Assembly (NCBI GenBank): GCA_937920345.1
Contig: CALGVA010000016.1
Location: forward strand, 1-64,000
Source: an uncultured Lachnospiraceae bacterium
Lineage (GTDB): Bacteria; Bacillota; Clostridia; Lachnospirales; Lachnospiraceae
Direction of reading: 5' to 3'
Length of the DNA: 64,000 bases
Positions 17,399 through 27,184 of the stretch are shown piece by piece. Position numbers and translations under genes: made by a program. A model generated the notes under the pieces. That model made no database searches and had not been told where the DNA came from. It saw nothing but the letters and a program-made list of their open reading frames with translations. The stretch's first letter is position 1; each line of letters starts with the position of its first letter.

Positions 17399-18601
17399 TC
17401 ATTTCTTCAAATATCCGTTAGTATCAGAATAAATCTTATCACTGCATTCCTTCACTCGCGCGGAAGGTTCATACTCATAATCGTTAAACAGGAACTGGTG
17501 CAGCCATTTAACATTGTCCTCCAGACTCACCGGAATGACACAGGAACCCTTGGAACCGATCGTGCCGGTAGTACGGTTTGACTCCTGCGGGAATCCCGCC
17601 GTATCGGATATATAGTAACTGCCCACATTGCCTAACATCTCCACGATCTCCGACAGATCAAGGGAAGTATAAGTCTCTTCAAATACGGAGTTCGCTGTTT
17701 CCGTCAGCTTCGGAAGCGATGCTTTCTTCGCCTGATCCGCCACTGCCGCCAGAACCTCTCGCTGTCTCTCCGCACGCTTGAAATCATCGCCGGCCGTATA
17801 ACGGATACGGCAGTAGCCCGTCGCCTGCAGACCGTCCAGAAGCTGATAGCCCGTAGAGGAAACCGGTGTGTAGGAGCGCTTCAAGTCTTCAGCAATACAG
17901 AGCTGATAATTGTTCAGATGGTTGATCTCCGAATCGTCCACATCGATGTATACGCCGCCCAGCGCATCGATCGTGTCCGTAAGTCCGGCAAAACCTACGG
18001 TAACGAAATCCGTAATGTTCATGTCCAGATTCATATTCAGCATACTGATCGCCATCTCCGGGCCGCCCTTCGCGTATGCCGCATTACATTTATTGTACGT
18101 ATCATTACTCAGGTTCAGGTACGTATCACGGTATACTGATACAAGCTTACATTCTCCTGTGTCCTGATTGATGGATGCAATCATAATCGTGTCGCTTCGC
18201 GTACTCTTCGTCAGCGCACCGGAAGTGGAATCCACACCGAACAGGGCAATATTCCGATAGCCCTTCATGGTCGTCTCCTCCGCCTTTTTGACCGTGTCAT
18301 TGATAATGATATCGTCATCATCGATCTTAACCTTGCCGCTTCTGCTGGCCGACATCGTCGCATACAGGACAAACACCGCGATTACAAGGATAATGATCTC
18401 TATCACAAAAATAATAATTCTTCTGCGCTGCTTCTTGGCCTGCTGCTTCTTCCCGGACGGTTTCTTACCGGAACCTTTCCTGCCGGACGGACGGCTGCCG
18501 CCGCTTTTACCCCCTCCGTTCCGGTTCCCGCTTCCTGAGGAAGATTTCTTTCTCGGGCGTTCATATTCATAGTCGTCTTCATCTTCATAATACTTAGCCA
18601 T
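17399..18601 (-). CDS. LytR-CpsA-Psr (LCP) family glycopolymer attachment protein
   Basis: A 400-residue membrane-anchored protein. Residues 1-60 are a basic, Gly/Ser/Lys-rich cytoplasmic tail, 61-82 the single membrane helix, and the rest an extracellular LCP domain with FGVDS, STRSDTIMIASI, SVYRDTYL, NAAYAKGG, GGVYIDV and the RIRYTAGDDFKRAERQ Arg-rich region that binds the polyprenyl pyrophosphate. LCP proteins move lipid-linked glycopolymers onto peptidoglycan. Its place between the initiating transferase and other polysaccharide genes suggests it attaches the glycan made by this locus to the wall. A good promoter lies 140 bp upstream. Confidence 0.92.
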   Translation of the reverse strand: MAKYYEDEDDYEYERPRKKSSSGSGNRNGGGKSGGSRPSGRKGSGKKPSGKKQQAKKQRRRIIIFVIEIIILVIAVFVLYATMSASRSGKVKIDDDDIIINDTVKKAEETTMKGYRNIALFGVDSTSGALTKSTRSDTIMIASINQDTGECKLVSVYRDTYLNLSNDTYNKCNAAYAKGGPEMAISMLNMNLDMNITDFVTVGFAGLTDTIDALGGVYIDVDDSEINHLNNYQLCIAEDLKRSYTPVSSTGYQLLDGLQATGYCRIRYTAGDDFKRAERQREVLAAVADQAKKASLPKLTETANSVFEETYTSLDLSEIVEMLGNVGSYYISDTAGFPQESNRTTGTIGSKGSCVIPVSLEDNVKWLHQFLFNDYEYEPSARVKECSDKIYSDTNGYLKK

Positions 18602-18739
18602 ACGTCGTACTCCCTTGGTTTAAACATCGTCGTAAATGATATCCAGTGTAACAGTTCCATCTTCATCCGGACTGCAGCTTAACTTATATTTTCTCACACT
18701 ATATCCTGAAAATCAAGTTGTAGCGTAAGCCCAACTATG

Positions 18740-18767
18740 ATTATACTATATCTTGACATAATTGCAA
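18740..18767 (-). promoter_or_regulatory. Sigma-A promoter upstream of the LCP gene
   Basis: On the minus strand TTGCAA (18767-18762), a 16-bp spacer and TATAAT (18745-18740). It would start transcription about 135 bp before the LCP start codon, giving the LCP gene its own expression. Confidence 0.7.
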
Positions 18768-18838
18768 CAAAATCAGCATTTATTCCGTAAATCTTTCTAT
18801 TTTCTTAATAATTCCGGGCTCTTCCGGTTAGTATCTCA

Positions 18839-20248
18839 CTAGTAGGCATTTTTATTAATAAAGCCCTTAAAAATCGTCAAAAACATGATTTTGATATCAA
18901 AAGACATCGTCCAGTTTTCAATATAAAAAATATCATACTCAATCCTGCGCTTGATAGAAGTATCACCGCGGTAGCCGTTGATCTGCGCCCAGCCGGTAAG
19001 TCCCGGTCTGACCTGATGCTTTACCATATAACGGGGAATCTCCTCCTTGAATTTCTCCACAAACTGCGGGCGCTCCGGTCTGGGACCCACAACGCTCATG
19101 TCACCTTTCAGGATATTAAAAAGCTGCGGCAGTTCATCCATGCTTGTCCTGCGCAGGAATTTACCCACCCGCGTAACGCGCGGATCATCTTTCGTCGTCC
19201 ACCCCTGCTGTTCCGTGGACGGCTTCTGTACTTCCATGGTGCGAAACTTATACATTTTAAACGGTTTATTGTGCAATCCGATCCGCTCCTGTTTAAAAAT
19301 GACCGGTCCCCTCGAAGTACATCCGATCGCGACCGCCGCAAGAAGCATAACCGGAAAGGATACCACCAGACCGGCTAATGCCGCCGCCACATCCACCACG
19401 CGCTTGGAGATCCAGTTGAGCGTATTCGTAAGCGGCACGTACCGGATATTGATCACCGGCAGTCCCATCAGATCCTCCGTGTAGGGACGGCTCGGAAACA
19501 TACTGTTATAATCCGGAATAAACTTAGTATGGACACCGGATTTCTCGCAGACATCCACGATATGCTCCAGATTGTCATAATCTTTCAGCGGCAGCGTAAT
19601 CGCGATCTCGTCCAGTTTATTCTGCGGCAGTATATAGAGCAGGTTCTCGATCGACCCCACCACTTTGACTCCCTTGTACAGCGTTCCTCTTGGCACGCTG
19701 TCGTCGAGAATCCCTCTTACCACGTATCCCCACTGGGGATTGGCATTGATACGGTTGATATATTCCTCCGCTGCACGGGAATATCCGACCAGCAGAATGT
19801 ATTTCAGATTATAGCCTTTTTCCCGGAAATACTGCAGCAGCATGCGGATCAGCGTACGCCCCAGCGTCGTAAAGAGAATGTTGATGACGAAGAAGTACCC
19901 CATCATCGCTCTGGAAAAGTGGATCTGGGCAACCAGATACCAGCCTGCCATCAGCAGGATCAGTCCCACCACATTCGCCTGAAAAATATTGAGTATCTCG
20001 TATTTATGGACAGTCGCACGCTTCGGCGTATACAGATTAAAATTATAATACAGAATCAGATAACCCGGCACGATCACGTACAGCATCTCAAAATATGTGG
20101 CAATGGAATATACACCGACGGAAGCGTCGATGTCAGAAATCGGACTGGCAAATCTGATATACCAGGCCAGCAAATAGGAAGCCGCAATCACTACGGCATC
20201 CAGAATGACGTGGAGTCTGTTAAAATATTTCTGATTATCTTTAATCAT
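18839..20248 (-). CDS. Undecaprenyl-phosphate sugar phosphotransferase (initiating transferase)
   Basis: A 469-residue polyprenyl glycosylphosphotransferase of the WbaP/CpsE type that starts glycan synthesis by moving a sugar-1-phosphate to undecaprenyl phosphate in the membrane. Four to five N-terminal membrane helices (about 10-150) precede a CoA-binding-like Rossmann domain (LLVGYS, about 160-290). A further membrane segment follows, then the catalytic domain with FKQERIG, YKFRTM, DELPQLFNILKGDMS, PRPE and RPGLTGWAQI. The start at 20248 (MIKDNQ) follows GAGG by 8 bp and matches family length; the longer frame runs into the intergenic region. The sugar, often glucose or galactose, is not determined. 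Confidence 0.93.
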   Translation of the reverse strand: MIKDNQKYFNRLHVILDAVVIAASYLLAWYIRFASPISDIDASVGVYSIATYFEMLYVIVPGYLILYYNFNLYTPKRATVHKYEILNIFQANVVGLILLMAGWYLVAQIHFSRAMMGYFFVINILFTTLGRTLIRMLLQYFREKGYNLKYILLVGYSRAAEEYINRINANPQWGYVVRGILDDSVPRGTLYKGVKVVGSIENLLYILPQNKLDEIAITLPLKDYDNLEHIVDVCEKSGVHTKFIPDYNSMFPSRPYTEDLMGLPVINIRYVPLTNTLNWISKRVVDVAAALAGLVVSFPVMLLAAVAIGCTSRGPVIFKQERIGLHNKPFKMYKFRTMEVQKPSTEQQGWTTKDDPRVTRVGKFLRRTSMDELPQLFNILKGDMSVVGPRPERPQFVEKFKEEIPRYMVKHQVRPGLTGWAQINGYRGDTSIKRRIEYDIFYIENWTMSFDIKIMFLTIFKGFINKNAY

Positions 20249-20395
20249 ATTGTGAGCCTCATGCCAGTTCCGGCGCTGCACTGCAAACGCCAAAATGCAG
20301 CTTCGAAGCATTTCGTATGTTATAATGCTTCATGTTCAGATTATTTTACAATATTTTCGCCAAAAATACAATCAGTAGTTATGTTACCGTCCGCC

Positions 20396-20562
20396 ACTAG
20401 TGTACTGTCACGTTCATTTTTGAACTAATGGCGAAGAATAAATTTTCACTCTGCAAGGCGGCGGAGTGAGGCGATGCGGTGGCACCGTTGACCGACAACA
20501 ACGCAGCAGATGAAAATTCAGGCAAGTCATTAGTCAAATTATGAACGTGTCAATGCACTAGT
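20396..20562. mobile_element. MITE-like element with imperfect terminal inverted repeats
   Basis: The 167-bp stretch between the initiating transferase gene and the GT2 gene begins ACTAGTGTACTGTCACGTTCAT. It ends with a copy of the same 22 bp in inverted orientation, 19 of 22 matching. Further inside, TTGA..CTAATG and AATTTTCA also pair, so the whole unit folds on itself. It contains no ORF. The right tip touches the GT2 stop codon (20563-20565). I see no clear target duplication outside the palindromic ACTAGT tips. The rest of the gap (20249-20395) is AT-rich and featureless. Confidence 0.65.
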
Positions 20563-21531
20563 CTATCGCCTTCTCAGACACCCCCATATGTTGTGCCACA
20601 ACTCCAGCTGTATGCGGATATAGCTGCGCAGATTCCCACTGTTATAATGCACTCTGTGCGCTCTGCCGGCTTCGGATGCGCACAGTCTGATTCCCTTGCA
20701 CAATCCCCTGCAATAAACCGCGCCCAGATCCATCCTCGCAAAGAAAACGGCCTTTACCGCGAACCCTGCCAGAAGAAACGGCATATTCAGCAGAAGCTGT
20801 GCCGGCGGCATATTCTTGTACGCCAGATATACACTGTTTCTCGCAGAAAGGTCTACCTTAAAGCTGTTGTGCCTGGAACCTGAGACAGCGCTTCCCGCAT
20901 GATACACTACGGCTTCGGGAATGTAGATATTATGATAGCCGCAGATTCCGGCACGATATCCCAGATCAATATCTTCCAGATAAGCGAAATGATTCTCGTC
21001 AAAAACCCCGATCTCCCGAAACAGCTTCCGCCTGTAGATCGCCGCGCAGCCGCAGGCCGCAAAGATCCTGTCTCTGTGCTGATATCCCGCCTTCGGCCTG
21101 TCCTTGCCGCGGGCATACGCCCACCCGAGCGCACAGTAGAAATCACCTGCATCATCGATTAGATCCGGTGCGTGCATACTGCGAATCTGCGCCGAACCGG
21201 AAAATACATCCGGCCGCCCCTCCATCGGCCGCTCCAGCGCCCGCACGAAGCCCCGCTCCACTTCCGTGTCATTGTTTAATAAAATGACGTACTCCGTATC
21301 GCTGGCTGCGATGCCCTCATTGACCGCCCTGCAGAACCCGTAATTCCGGTCAAGGCAGATCAATGCAACGTCCGGAAACTGCTCCACAGCCTCCCTGCTG
21401 CCGTCCGCAGAACCGTTATCCACCACGATGATCCTTGCCGGTTCTCCCTCCAGAGAGCGCAGACATTTCTCTATATAGTCGATCCCGTTATAATTCGGAA
21501 TCACGATCGTCGAGCGTATCCTTTGACCCAT
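20563..21531 (-). CDS. GT2 family glycosyltransferase
   Basis: A 322-residue GT2 enzyme. It opens STIVIPNYNG, has VVDNGSADGSRE as the nucleotide-binding part and LLNNDTEVE as the metal-binding motif, and YLEDIDLGYR as the probable acceptor and catalytic-base region. The pattern is that of rhamnosyltransferase/dTDP-sugar transferases. The start at 21531 (MGQRIR) is chosen because the longer frame runs through a palindromic intergenic stretch with no family similarity. Its C-terminus has a hydrophobic helix that may hold it at the membrane. It is one of five GT2 proteins in the locus. Confidence 0.85.
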   Translation of the reverse strand: MGQRIRSTIVIPNYNGIDYIEKCLRSLEGEPARIIVVDNGSADGSREAVEQFPDVALICLDRNYGFCRAVNEGIAASDTEYVILLNNDTEVERGFVRALERPMEGRPDVFSGSAQIRSMHAPDLIDDAGDFYCALGWAYARGKDRPKAGYQHRDRIFAACGCAAIYRRKLFREIGVFDENHFAYLEDIDLGYRAGICGYHNIYIPEAVVYHAGSAVSGSRHNSFKVDLSARNSVYLAYKNMPPAQLLLNMPFLLAGFAVKAVFFARMDLGAVYCRGLCKGIRLCASEAGRAHRVHYNSGNLRSYIRIQLELWHNIWGCLRRR

Positions 21532-21644
21532 GCCTTCTTCACCATACCCTTCCCGCAGGCATCCCGTAAGTCCCCCGCTAACTGCAGAGAATGCCCGTCT
21601 CCCGGACATTCTCCGGTGAGAGGAAGCTGCAATGCTGCCTCCTC

Positions 21645-23060
21645 TCACACAGTGATCTGCGGATTCCATAACACTCGATATCCCTGGCTTGCCGCCGCCC
21701 GGCCCAACTCCATGCCCAGCTTGCGGTACCCGGCCGCATCGCAGGTCAGACGTGACACATCCGCGATCCGCACCTGTCTGCGCCCGCTGCCCGTCTTACA
21801 GCAAATCGTTTTCTCCTCATAGGGAATCCCCGTGATCTGTGTATAAACTTCCCGCAGTTCCTCTCTGACCTGCATACAGCGCGGGTCCACTGCCGCCACA
21901 TCCTGCTTCAGCGACGCCCGATGGGTATAGCCGCCGCTGTACTCCTTATGCAGACCCTCATAGAGACAGGTTCCATCCTCATCCATTGCGCCGCCGCAGA
22001 TCCTGCCGCCGGCACCGAGTATCCTGCCCCCCACAATCCCGATATCCGGCCTGACCGTCAGAAGATCCGGCAGATACGTGATCTCATAGAACCCCAGATG
22101 CAGGCTGTGTCCGACGGCAACATGCCAGCCCCGCCTGCCGGCGAAATCAGCAAGTGCCGCCCTCCCGGCCTCATAGGCATATGTCTTGCTGGCCGTGTTA
22201 TCCGCCGTGGAATCCGCATGGCAGCGCCAGTGATACAGCACTTTCGGTATGTGGATGACCTGCCCTTGCAGATCGCCGGCCAGATTCTCTCCATACAGCC
22301 GGTCGATCACCCTGAGCACCAGGTCATAATCCTGTGCGCCGTCATACTCTCTGCGCAGCCGCAGACTTTTCATGAGTTCTGCTTCCACAGCCATAAAATG
22401 ACACACGTAATTATTGGATAAAATTAAATCCAGATTAAACTTCTCTTTATTGTTGGGCATTGTATAACATTTGCTATTATTGTCATATTTGTCTTCATCC
22501 GTGTAGAGAAGCGCCGGCGTTATCCCCCGCTGCTTTGCACTGCGGACTGCCGACACCATATGATACAGGGCATCCGGCGCCAGCAGATCATCATGGTCGA
22601 GCAGTGCAATATACGCTCCGGACGCCATGTCAATTCCCGCGTTGGTATTGTCAGATATCCCTTTATTCTCCGGCAGGCGGCTGTACCTGATCCGTTTATC
22701 ACCGGTCTGTGCCGCAATCTCCCCCACGGTCTTCTCCACAGTATCGCCGGCACTCGCATCCGCAATGATCAGCTCCCACGCCGGATAGCTCTGTCTGCGT
22801 ACGGAATCTATCATCTCGCGCAGGAACTGCTCCTTCGTCTCATAGGCCGGCACAACGATGCTGAACCGTTCCCGATCATCCCTCGTCTCTGCACGCTGGG
22901 CATCCAGCTGCTCCGCCGCCGGCTCCCTGTAGAAATAGTCCGCCCTCCGCTCCTCTTCGATCCGTTCCCTGACCGCATAATATGCGTGGCGTATTCCGTT
23001 TTTCTGAAGATAGTGAACGGTTTTCCTGAAATTGCTGATTCTGCATATTTTATTTCCCAT
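21645..23060 (-). CDS. GT2 family glycosyltransferase with C-terminal extension
   Basis: A 471-residue protein. After a helical N-terminus rich in Arg and Glu (1-60) a GT2 domain follows: FSIVVPAYET, IIADASAGD, GISDNTNAG, LLDHDD (metal-binding) and DGAQDYDLVLR (probable catalytic region). The C-terminal 150 residues look like a second, incomplete GT2 lobe without a clear DxD motif, as if truncated from the longer two-domain layout of its neighbour at 25077. Start chosen at MGNKIC with GGGGAT upstream. Likely cytoplasmic, working on the lipid-linked glycan. Confidence 0.82.
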   Translation of the reverse strand: MGNKICRISNFRKTVHYLQKNGIRHAYYAVRERIEEERRADYFYREPAAEQLDAQRAETRDDRERFSIVVPAYETKEQFLREMIDSVRRQSYPAWELIIADASAGDTVEKTVGEIAAQTGDKRIRYSRLPENKGISDNTNAGIDMASGAYIALLDHDDLLAPDALYHMVSAVRSAKQRGITPALLYTDEDKYDNNSKCYTMPNNKEKFNLDLILSNNYVCHFMAVEAELMKSLRLRREYDGAQDYDLVLRVIDRLYGENLAGDLQGQVIHIPKVLYHWRCHADSTADNTASKTYAYEAGRAALADFAGRRGWHVAVGHSLHLGFYEITYLPDLLTVRPDIGIVGGRILGAGGRICGGAMDEDGTCLYEGLHKEYSGGYTHRASLKQDVAAVDPRCMQVREELREVYTQITGIPYEEKTICCKTGSGRRQVRIADVSRLTCDAAGYRKLGMELGRAAASQGYRVLWNPQITV

Positions 23061-23130
23061 ATCTGATCCCCGTGACGTATCCGTATGCATGCCGGCAACT
23101 CTGTCGTGCCGCTTACACCGGCCGTGGCCC

Positions 23131-23156
23131 TAAATGATCATCGCCCTGCTCTGCGC
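23131..23156. repeat. Strong hairpin downstream of the phosphoglucomutase gene
   Basis: ATCGCCCTGC-TCT-GCGCAGGGCGAT is a near-perfect palindrome in the 168-bp gap. It lacks a T-run on either side, so it is not a standard terminator; it may protect the mRNA end. Confidence 0.5.
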
Positions 23157-23228
23157 AGGGCGATCTTCACCGCATTCATGATCTTCTCCGGCGTTCTTAT
23201 GAGATTCACCGGCCGCATTTCCCTGCTC

Positions 23229-24950
23229 CTAGAGATATGCTTTCAGATCCTGTGTCAATTTATTCAGCTTATTCTCTGCGTCTTCAAGGCTTGTGCCCTT
23301 CACGCCCATATAGAACTTGATTTTCGGCTCCGTGCCGGAAGGACGGGCACAGCACCAGGAATCGTTGGTCAGGTCGAAATAAAGCACGTTGGACTTCGGA
23401 AGTCCTGTCTCTCCTGCCTCCCCCGTCTCCAGATTCAGCGTCCTGCCTGTGGTATAGTCTCTGAACTCTTTCACCTTCAGATCGCCGAAGTTCTTCGGCG
23501 GATCATTTCTGAGCTTGTTCATCAGTTCCTCGATCTCTTTGGCGCCGTCGATTCCCTTCATGGTGATAGAATACTGACTCTCTTTGAAGTAACCGTACTT
23601 CTCATACAGCGTGATCATCTGATCCCATACGGTCTTGCCATTCTTCTTGCACCATGCCGCCATCTCGCACAGACACATAACCGCAACGATGGCATCCTTG
23701 TCTCTTGCATGAGTTCCGGCAAGACAGCCGTAGCTCTCCTCCAGGCCGAACACATAATTGTTGGAGCCTGTCTGCTCGAAGAGCTTGATCTGTTCGCCGA
23801 TGAACTTGAAGCCCGTCAGCACCTCAATAAATCTTACTTTATAGTCTTCCGCGATCGCACGTGCCATATTCGTGGTAACGATGGTCGTAACAAGTGCGGG
23901 ATTCTCCGGCAGCGTGTCCGTCGCCGTTCTCTCTCTCAGAATATATTCCGCGATCAGCATACCGGACATATTACCCGTAAAAGGGACATACTCGCCGGAT
24001 TTCGTGTCAAGCGCATAGATGCCCAGTCTGTCCGCGTCGGGATCGGTTGCCAGCACGATATCCGCATTCTTCTCTTTCGCCAGTTTAAGTGCCAGCGTAA
24101 ACGCCTTGGGGTCCTCCGGATTCGGATACTCCAGCGTCGTGAAATCCGGGTCCGGCATCTCCTGCTCGGGAACGACATATACGTTCTTAAAGCCAAGCTC
24201 GGAAAGGATTCTTCTGACCGGCACATTACCCGTTCCGTTAAAAGGAGAATAAACGATCTTCATATCCTCCGCCATATCCTTGATTACATCCGGGTGAATG
24301 ATCTGTTTCTTCAGTTCTTCCATATATCTGTCGTCGATCTCTTTGCCGATCACCACATAGAGTCCGGCTTTCTTTGCCTCCTCCTTATCCATGGTCTTTA
24401 CGGTGTGATAATCCGTCACATGATTCACTTCCGTGATGATCTCCTGATCTTTCGGCGCGGTTACCTGTGCGCCGTCCTCCCAGTAGCATTTATAGCCGTT
24501 ATACTCCGGCGGGTTATGGCTCGCTGTGATCACGATACCCGATATGCAGCCCAGTTCTCTGAGCGCGAAAGATAATTCCGGTGTAGGCCGCAGCGCGTCA
24601 AACACATATGCCTTGATGCCGTTCGCCGCAAGACAGAGCGCCGCCTCATCCGCAAACTCCGGAGATTTTCTTCTGGAATCATAGGCGATCGCAACACCTT
24701 TATCTTCTCCACCCTGTTTCTTTATATAGTTGGCAAGACCCTGTGTCGCTTTGCGAACCGTATAGATGTTCATGCGGTTCGTACCCGCACCGATCACGCC
24801 GCGCAGACCGCCGGTGCCGAAAGCAAGATCCTTGTAAAACCGGTCCTCGATCTCCTTCTCATCATTTCTGATCGCCAGAAGCTCCTGCTTGGTCGCATCG
24901 TCAAAATAGGAGTCTTCTACCCAAAAGTCGAATTGTTCTTTGTAGCCCAT
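23229..24950 (-). CDS. pgcA: Phospho-sugar mutase (phosphoglucomutase/phosphomannomutase)
   Basis: A 573-residue alpha-D-phosphohexomutase that interconverts glucose-6-phosphate and glucose-1-phosphate, the substrate of RmlA encoded about 12 kb away in this locus. The phosphoserine is S144 in TASHNPPEYNGYK, the Mg loop is DPDADR (303-308), the sugar-binding loop is GLEESYG, and the phosphate-binding loop is RPSGTEPKIK near the end. Length fits the PgcA type. It has its own promoter (25024-25053) and AACGGAGG before the ATG. Confidence 0.94.
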   Translation of the reverse strand: MGYKEQFDFWVEDSYFDDATKQELLAIRNDEKEIEDRFYKDLAFGTGGLRGVIGAGTNRMNIYTVRKATQGLANYIKKQGGEDKGVAIAYDSRRKSPEFADEAALCLAANGIKAYVFDALRPTPELSFALRELGCISGIVITASHNPPEYNGYKCYWEDGAQVTAPKDQEIITEVNHVTDYHTVKTMDKEEAKKAGLYVVIGKEIDDRYMEELKKQIIHPDVIKDMAEDMKIVYSPFNGTGNVPVRRILSELGFKNVYVVPEQEMPDPDFTTLEYPNPEDPKAFTLALKLAKEKNADIVLATDPDADRLGIYALDTKSGEYVPFTGNMSGMLIAEYILRERTATDTLPENPALVTTIVTTNMARAIAEDYKVRFIEVLTGFKFIGEQIKLFEQTGSNNYVFGLEESYGCLAGTHARDKDAIVAVMCLCEMAAWCKKNGKTVWDQMITLYEKYGYFKESQYSITMKGIDGAKEIEELMNKLRNDPPKNFGDLKVKEFRDYTTGRTLNLETGEAGETGLPKSNVLYFDLTNDSWCCARPSGTEPKIKFYMGVKGTSLEDAENKLNKLTQDLKAYL

Positions 24951-25023
24951 GGTTTACCTCCGTTTCACATAGTCATTATCTCATACTTCAATATCATTAA
25001 TAAAAAGTTAATCAATCATGCTC

Positions 25024-25053
25024 ATTTTAGCACAACAGGAAGGCTTCCGTAAA
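25024..25053 (-). promoter_or_regulatory. Promoter of the phospho-sugar mutase gene
   Basis: On the minus strand TTTACG (25053-25048), an 18-bp spacer and TAAAAT (25029-25024) preceded by TGC, an extended -10. The spacer includes a small GGAAGCCTTCC palindrome. Confidence 0.5.
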
Positions 25054-25076
25054 CATTTTTTGGAAATTTGGCCGTG

Positions 25077-27071
25077 CTACACCCTCAGCGCGAAATCGCT
25101 CCTGTCTAACGAAAAATTCGGATTATAGTAAGGGTCTCCCGCTTTCAGCACTTCCTTCCATTTCCGGCGGAAAACATCCGACTCTTTATTGTACCGCTTT
25201 GCTTTCTCCCCCTGATCGTCCAGCCCTCTGGACACGGATTCGAAATGATACAGCTCCGCAAACGGCGTAAACACATTGACATATCCCGCCTTCCACGCGC
25301 GGATGCACAGGTCCACATCATTCAGGGATACTGCCAAGTTCTCATCCAGGCCGCCCAGACTGTCAAACACCGCCCTGCGCATCATCATGCACGCACCTGT
25401 CACCGCCATCACGTTCTGCGCGTAGCACAGCCGCCCCATATAACCGAGATTATTGCTGTCCACACGATAATGTGTATGCCCCGCGGTTCTGTGCTGCCCC
25501 AGCCCCAGTACGACACCTGCATGCTGGATGGTCCTGTCTTCATAATAGAGCTTCGCGCCCACCACGCCCACATCGTCCCGCTGCGCATACATGAGCATCT
25601 CCTCGATCCAGTCCAGCGTAATCACCTGCGTATCATTATTCAGCAGCAGAACATATTCGCCCTGTGCACGGGATACCCCCAGATTATTGATCTTCGAATA
25701 ATTAAACTCGCCCTCGTAGGTGATCACCGTGATATGCGGGTTTTCCTGTATTTCCTTATAGTACGCAAAGATTTCTTCCGTAACGCTGTTGTTTTCCACC
25801 ACGATGATCTCGTAATTGTCGTAGGTGCTTTTCTTCACAACCGACTCGATGCAGCGTTTCAGGTCTTTGATGTGGTCCTTGTTCGGAATCACGATACTTA
25901 CTTTCGGATTGCCCTGTATCTCATATTTGATCTGGAAAATCGTCTCAAACGCCTTCGTGGATCTGATTTCAAAATTCTTAAAACCCTGCTCCCGTAAATG
26001 CGCCGCAACCGCTCCTTTGGCCGCCTCGATGGCATAACTCTTGGCACCGATATCCGCCGCCACGCTGCCCGCATGGGACCGCCAGTAATAAAGCAGTTTC
26101 GGCACATGCACGATACACTTCGCCCGGCTTGTGAGCCGCAGGATCATATCATGGTCCTGGCTGCCGTCAAACTCTGACCGGAACAGCTCCGTTCCGTCCA
26201 GCAGCTTTTTATCAAAAGCGCTGAAATGGCAGATATAATTATTGGCCCGCAGATTATCCGGCGCATAATCCGGTTTAAAATGCAGCGTGATCATGTCGTC
26301 AATCGTTTTACCGCCTTTAAAGGTCGCCTCATCACAGTAGATATAATCCGCCCCGCGTTCGCAGATGACTTTCATGTATTCGTAGAGTACGCCCGGATGC
26401 AGCACATCATCATGGTCAAAAAGCGCAATATAATCGCCCGAAGCCATACTCAGACACGCATTGGTATTGCCGGAGATTCCTTCATTAAACGGCAGTTTCC
26501 TGTAGTAAATGCGGGTATCCTGTGACGCATACTCCCTGCAGATCCGCTCTACATCGCCATGCTCCGCATCGGAACCGTCAGCCAGACACAGCTGCCAGTT
26601 ACCGTAGGTCTGTGCACGCACGGAATCGATCGCCTGCCGCAGGAACTTTTCCGGCGTATTATAGAGAGGTACCAGAATGCTGAACCGGATATTCCTGTGA
26701 AATTTCGTCTCCCGCTGCCTTGCGGTTTCCTCTTCATTCGGAAAGCTCGCCGTACCGTGCTGTGTGCGCGCTTTCCGTTCGATTTTCTTCGCGTCCAGCT
26801 TGCGGGCAATCCCTTTCAGACTGCCATACTGAGCGACCCTCTGCTTCGTCCGGCGCGCCCAGTGTACCGCCATGCGCAGCGGTCTGGATATCCGCCAGAA
26901 CACACTGCCCTTGATGCGCTGCAGTTTCTCCTCCAGAGCCGCGCCCTGCTGCTCGGTCTGCGCCAGTTTCTCCGCCAGAGCACGTCCCTTATCCCGCTCC
27001 CGCTCATAGGCTGCCTTATAATAGCGGAGTCTCTCCTCCTCCGTAAGCTGCTCTAACTCTTTCTGCTCCAT
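25077..27071 (-). CDS. Large two-domain GT2 glycosyltransferase
   Basis: A 664-residue protein with two GT2 catalytic domains after an N-terminal coiled coil (about 1-75, Glu/Lys/Gln-rich). Domain 1 (about 125-370) has FSILVPLYNT, GISGNTNA, LFDHDD and GSQDHDMILR. Domain 2 (about 390-640) has VSIVIPNKDH, VVENNS, LLNNDTQV and SLNDVDLCIR. Both have the metal-binding Asp residues, so both may be active and add two different linkages, as in bifunctional rhamnosyltransferases of surface polymers. The start at 27071 follows GGGGGAAAGGATATTAC. The gap to the next upstream gene (27185) is short, so they are probably cotranscribed. Confidence 0.87.
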   Translation of the reverse strand: MEQKELEQLTEEERLRYYKAAYERERDKGRALAEKLAQTEQQGAALEEKLQRIKGSVFWRISRPLRMAVHWARRTKQRVAQYGSLKGIARKLDAKKIERKARTQHGTASFPNEEETARQRETKFHRNIRFSILVPLYNTPEKFLRQAIDSVRAQTYGNWQLCLADGSDAEHGDVERICREYASQDTRIYYRKLPFNEGISGNTNACLSMASGDYIALFDHDDVLHPGVLYEYMKVICERGADYIYCDEATFKGGKTIDDMITLHFKPDYAPDNLRANNYICHFSAFDKKLLDGTELFRSEFDGSQDHDMILRLTSRAKCIVHVPKLLYYWRSHAGSVAADIGAKSYAIEAAKGAVAAHLREQGFKNFEIRSTKAFETIFQIKYEIQGNPKVSIVIPNKDHIKDLKRCIESVVKKSTYDNYEIIVVENNSVTEEIFAYYKEIQENPHITVITYEGEFNYSKINNLGVSRAQGEYVLLLNNDTQVITLDWIEEMLMYAQRDDVGVVGAKLYYEDRTIQHAGVVLGLGQHRTAGHTHYRVDSNNLGYMGRLCYAQNVMAVTGACMMMRRAVFDSLGGLDENLAVSLNDVDLCIRAWKAGYVNVFTPFAELYHFESVSRGLDDQGEKAKRYNKESDVFRRKWKEVLKAGDPYYNPNFSLDRSDFALRV

Positions 27072-27184
27072 GTAATATCCTTTCCCCCGCTTTATATGTT
27101 CCAAAACCCTGCTGTCCCGCACGAACATATCATGCATGGTCCATGTCAGGGCGTTTTACTGCGATGACATGCCGCCAGATACCC

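Noticed and set aside
17343..17402. N-terminal extension of the GT2 gene to the ATG at 17402
   Set aside because: The extension would include a 10-bp GC-rich terminator stem, and a GTG with a good ribosome binding site stands directly before the conserved first strand.
23085..24575. 496-codon plus-strand ORF opposite the phospho-sugar mutase
   Set aside because: The minus frame has all mutase motifs; the plus frame has none and no ribosome binding site.
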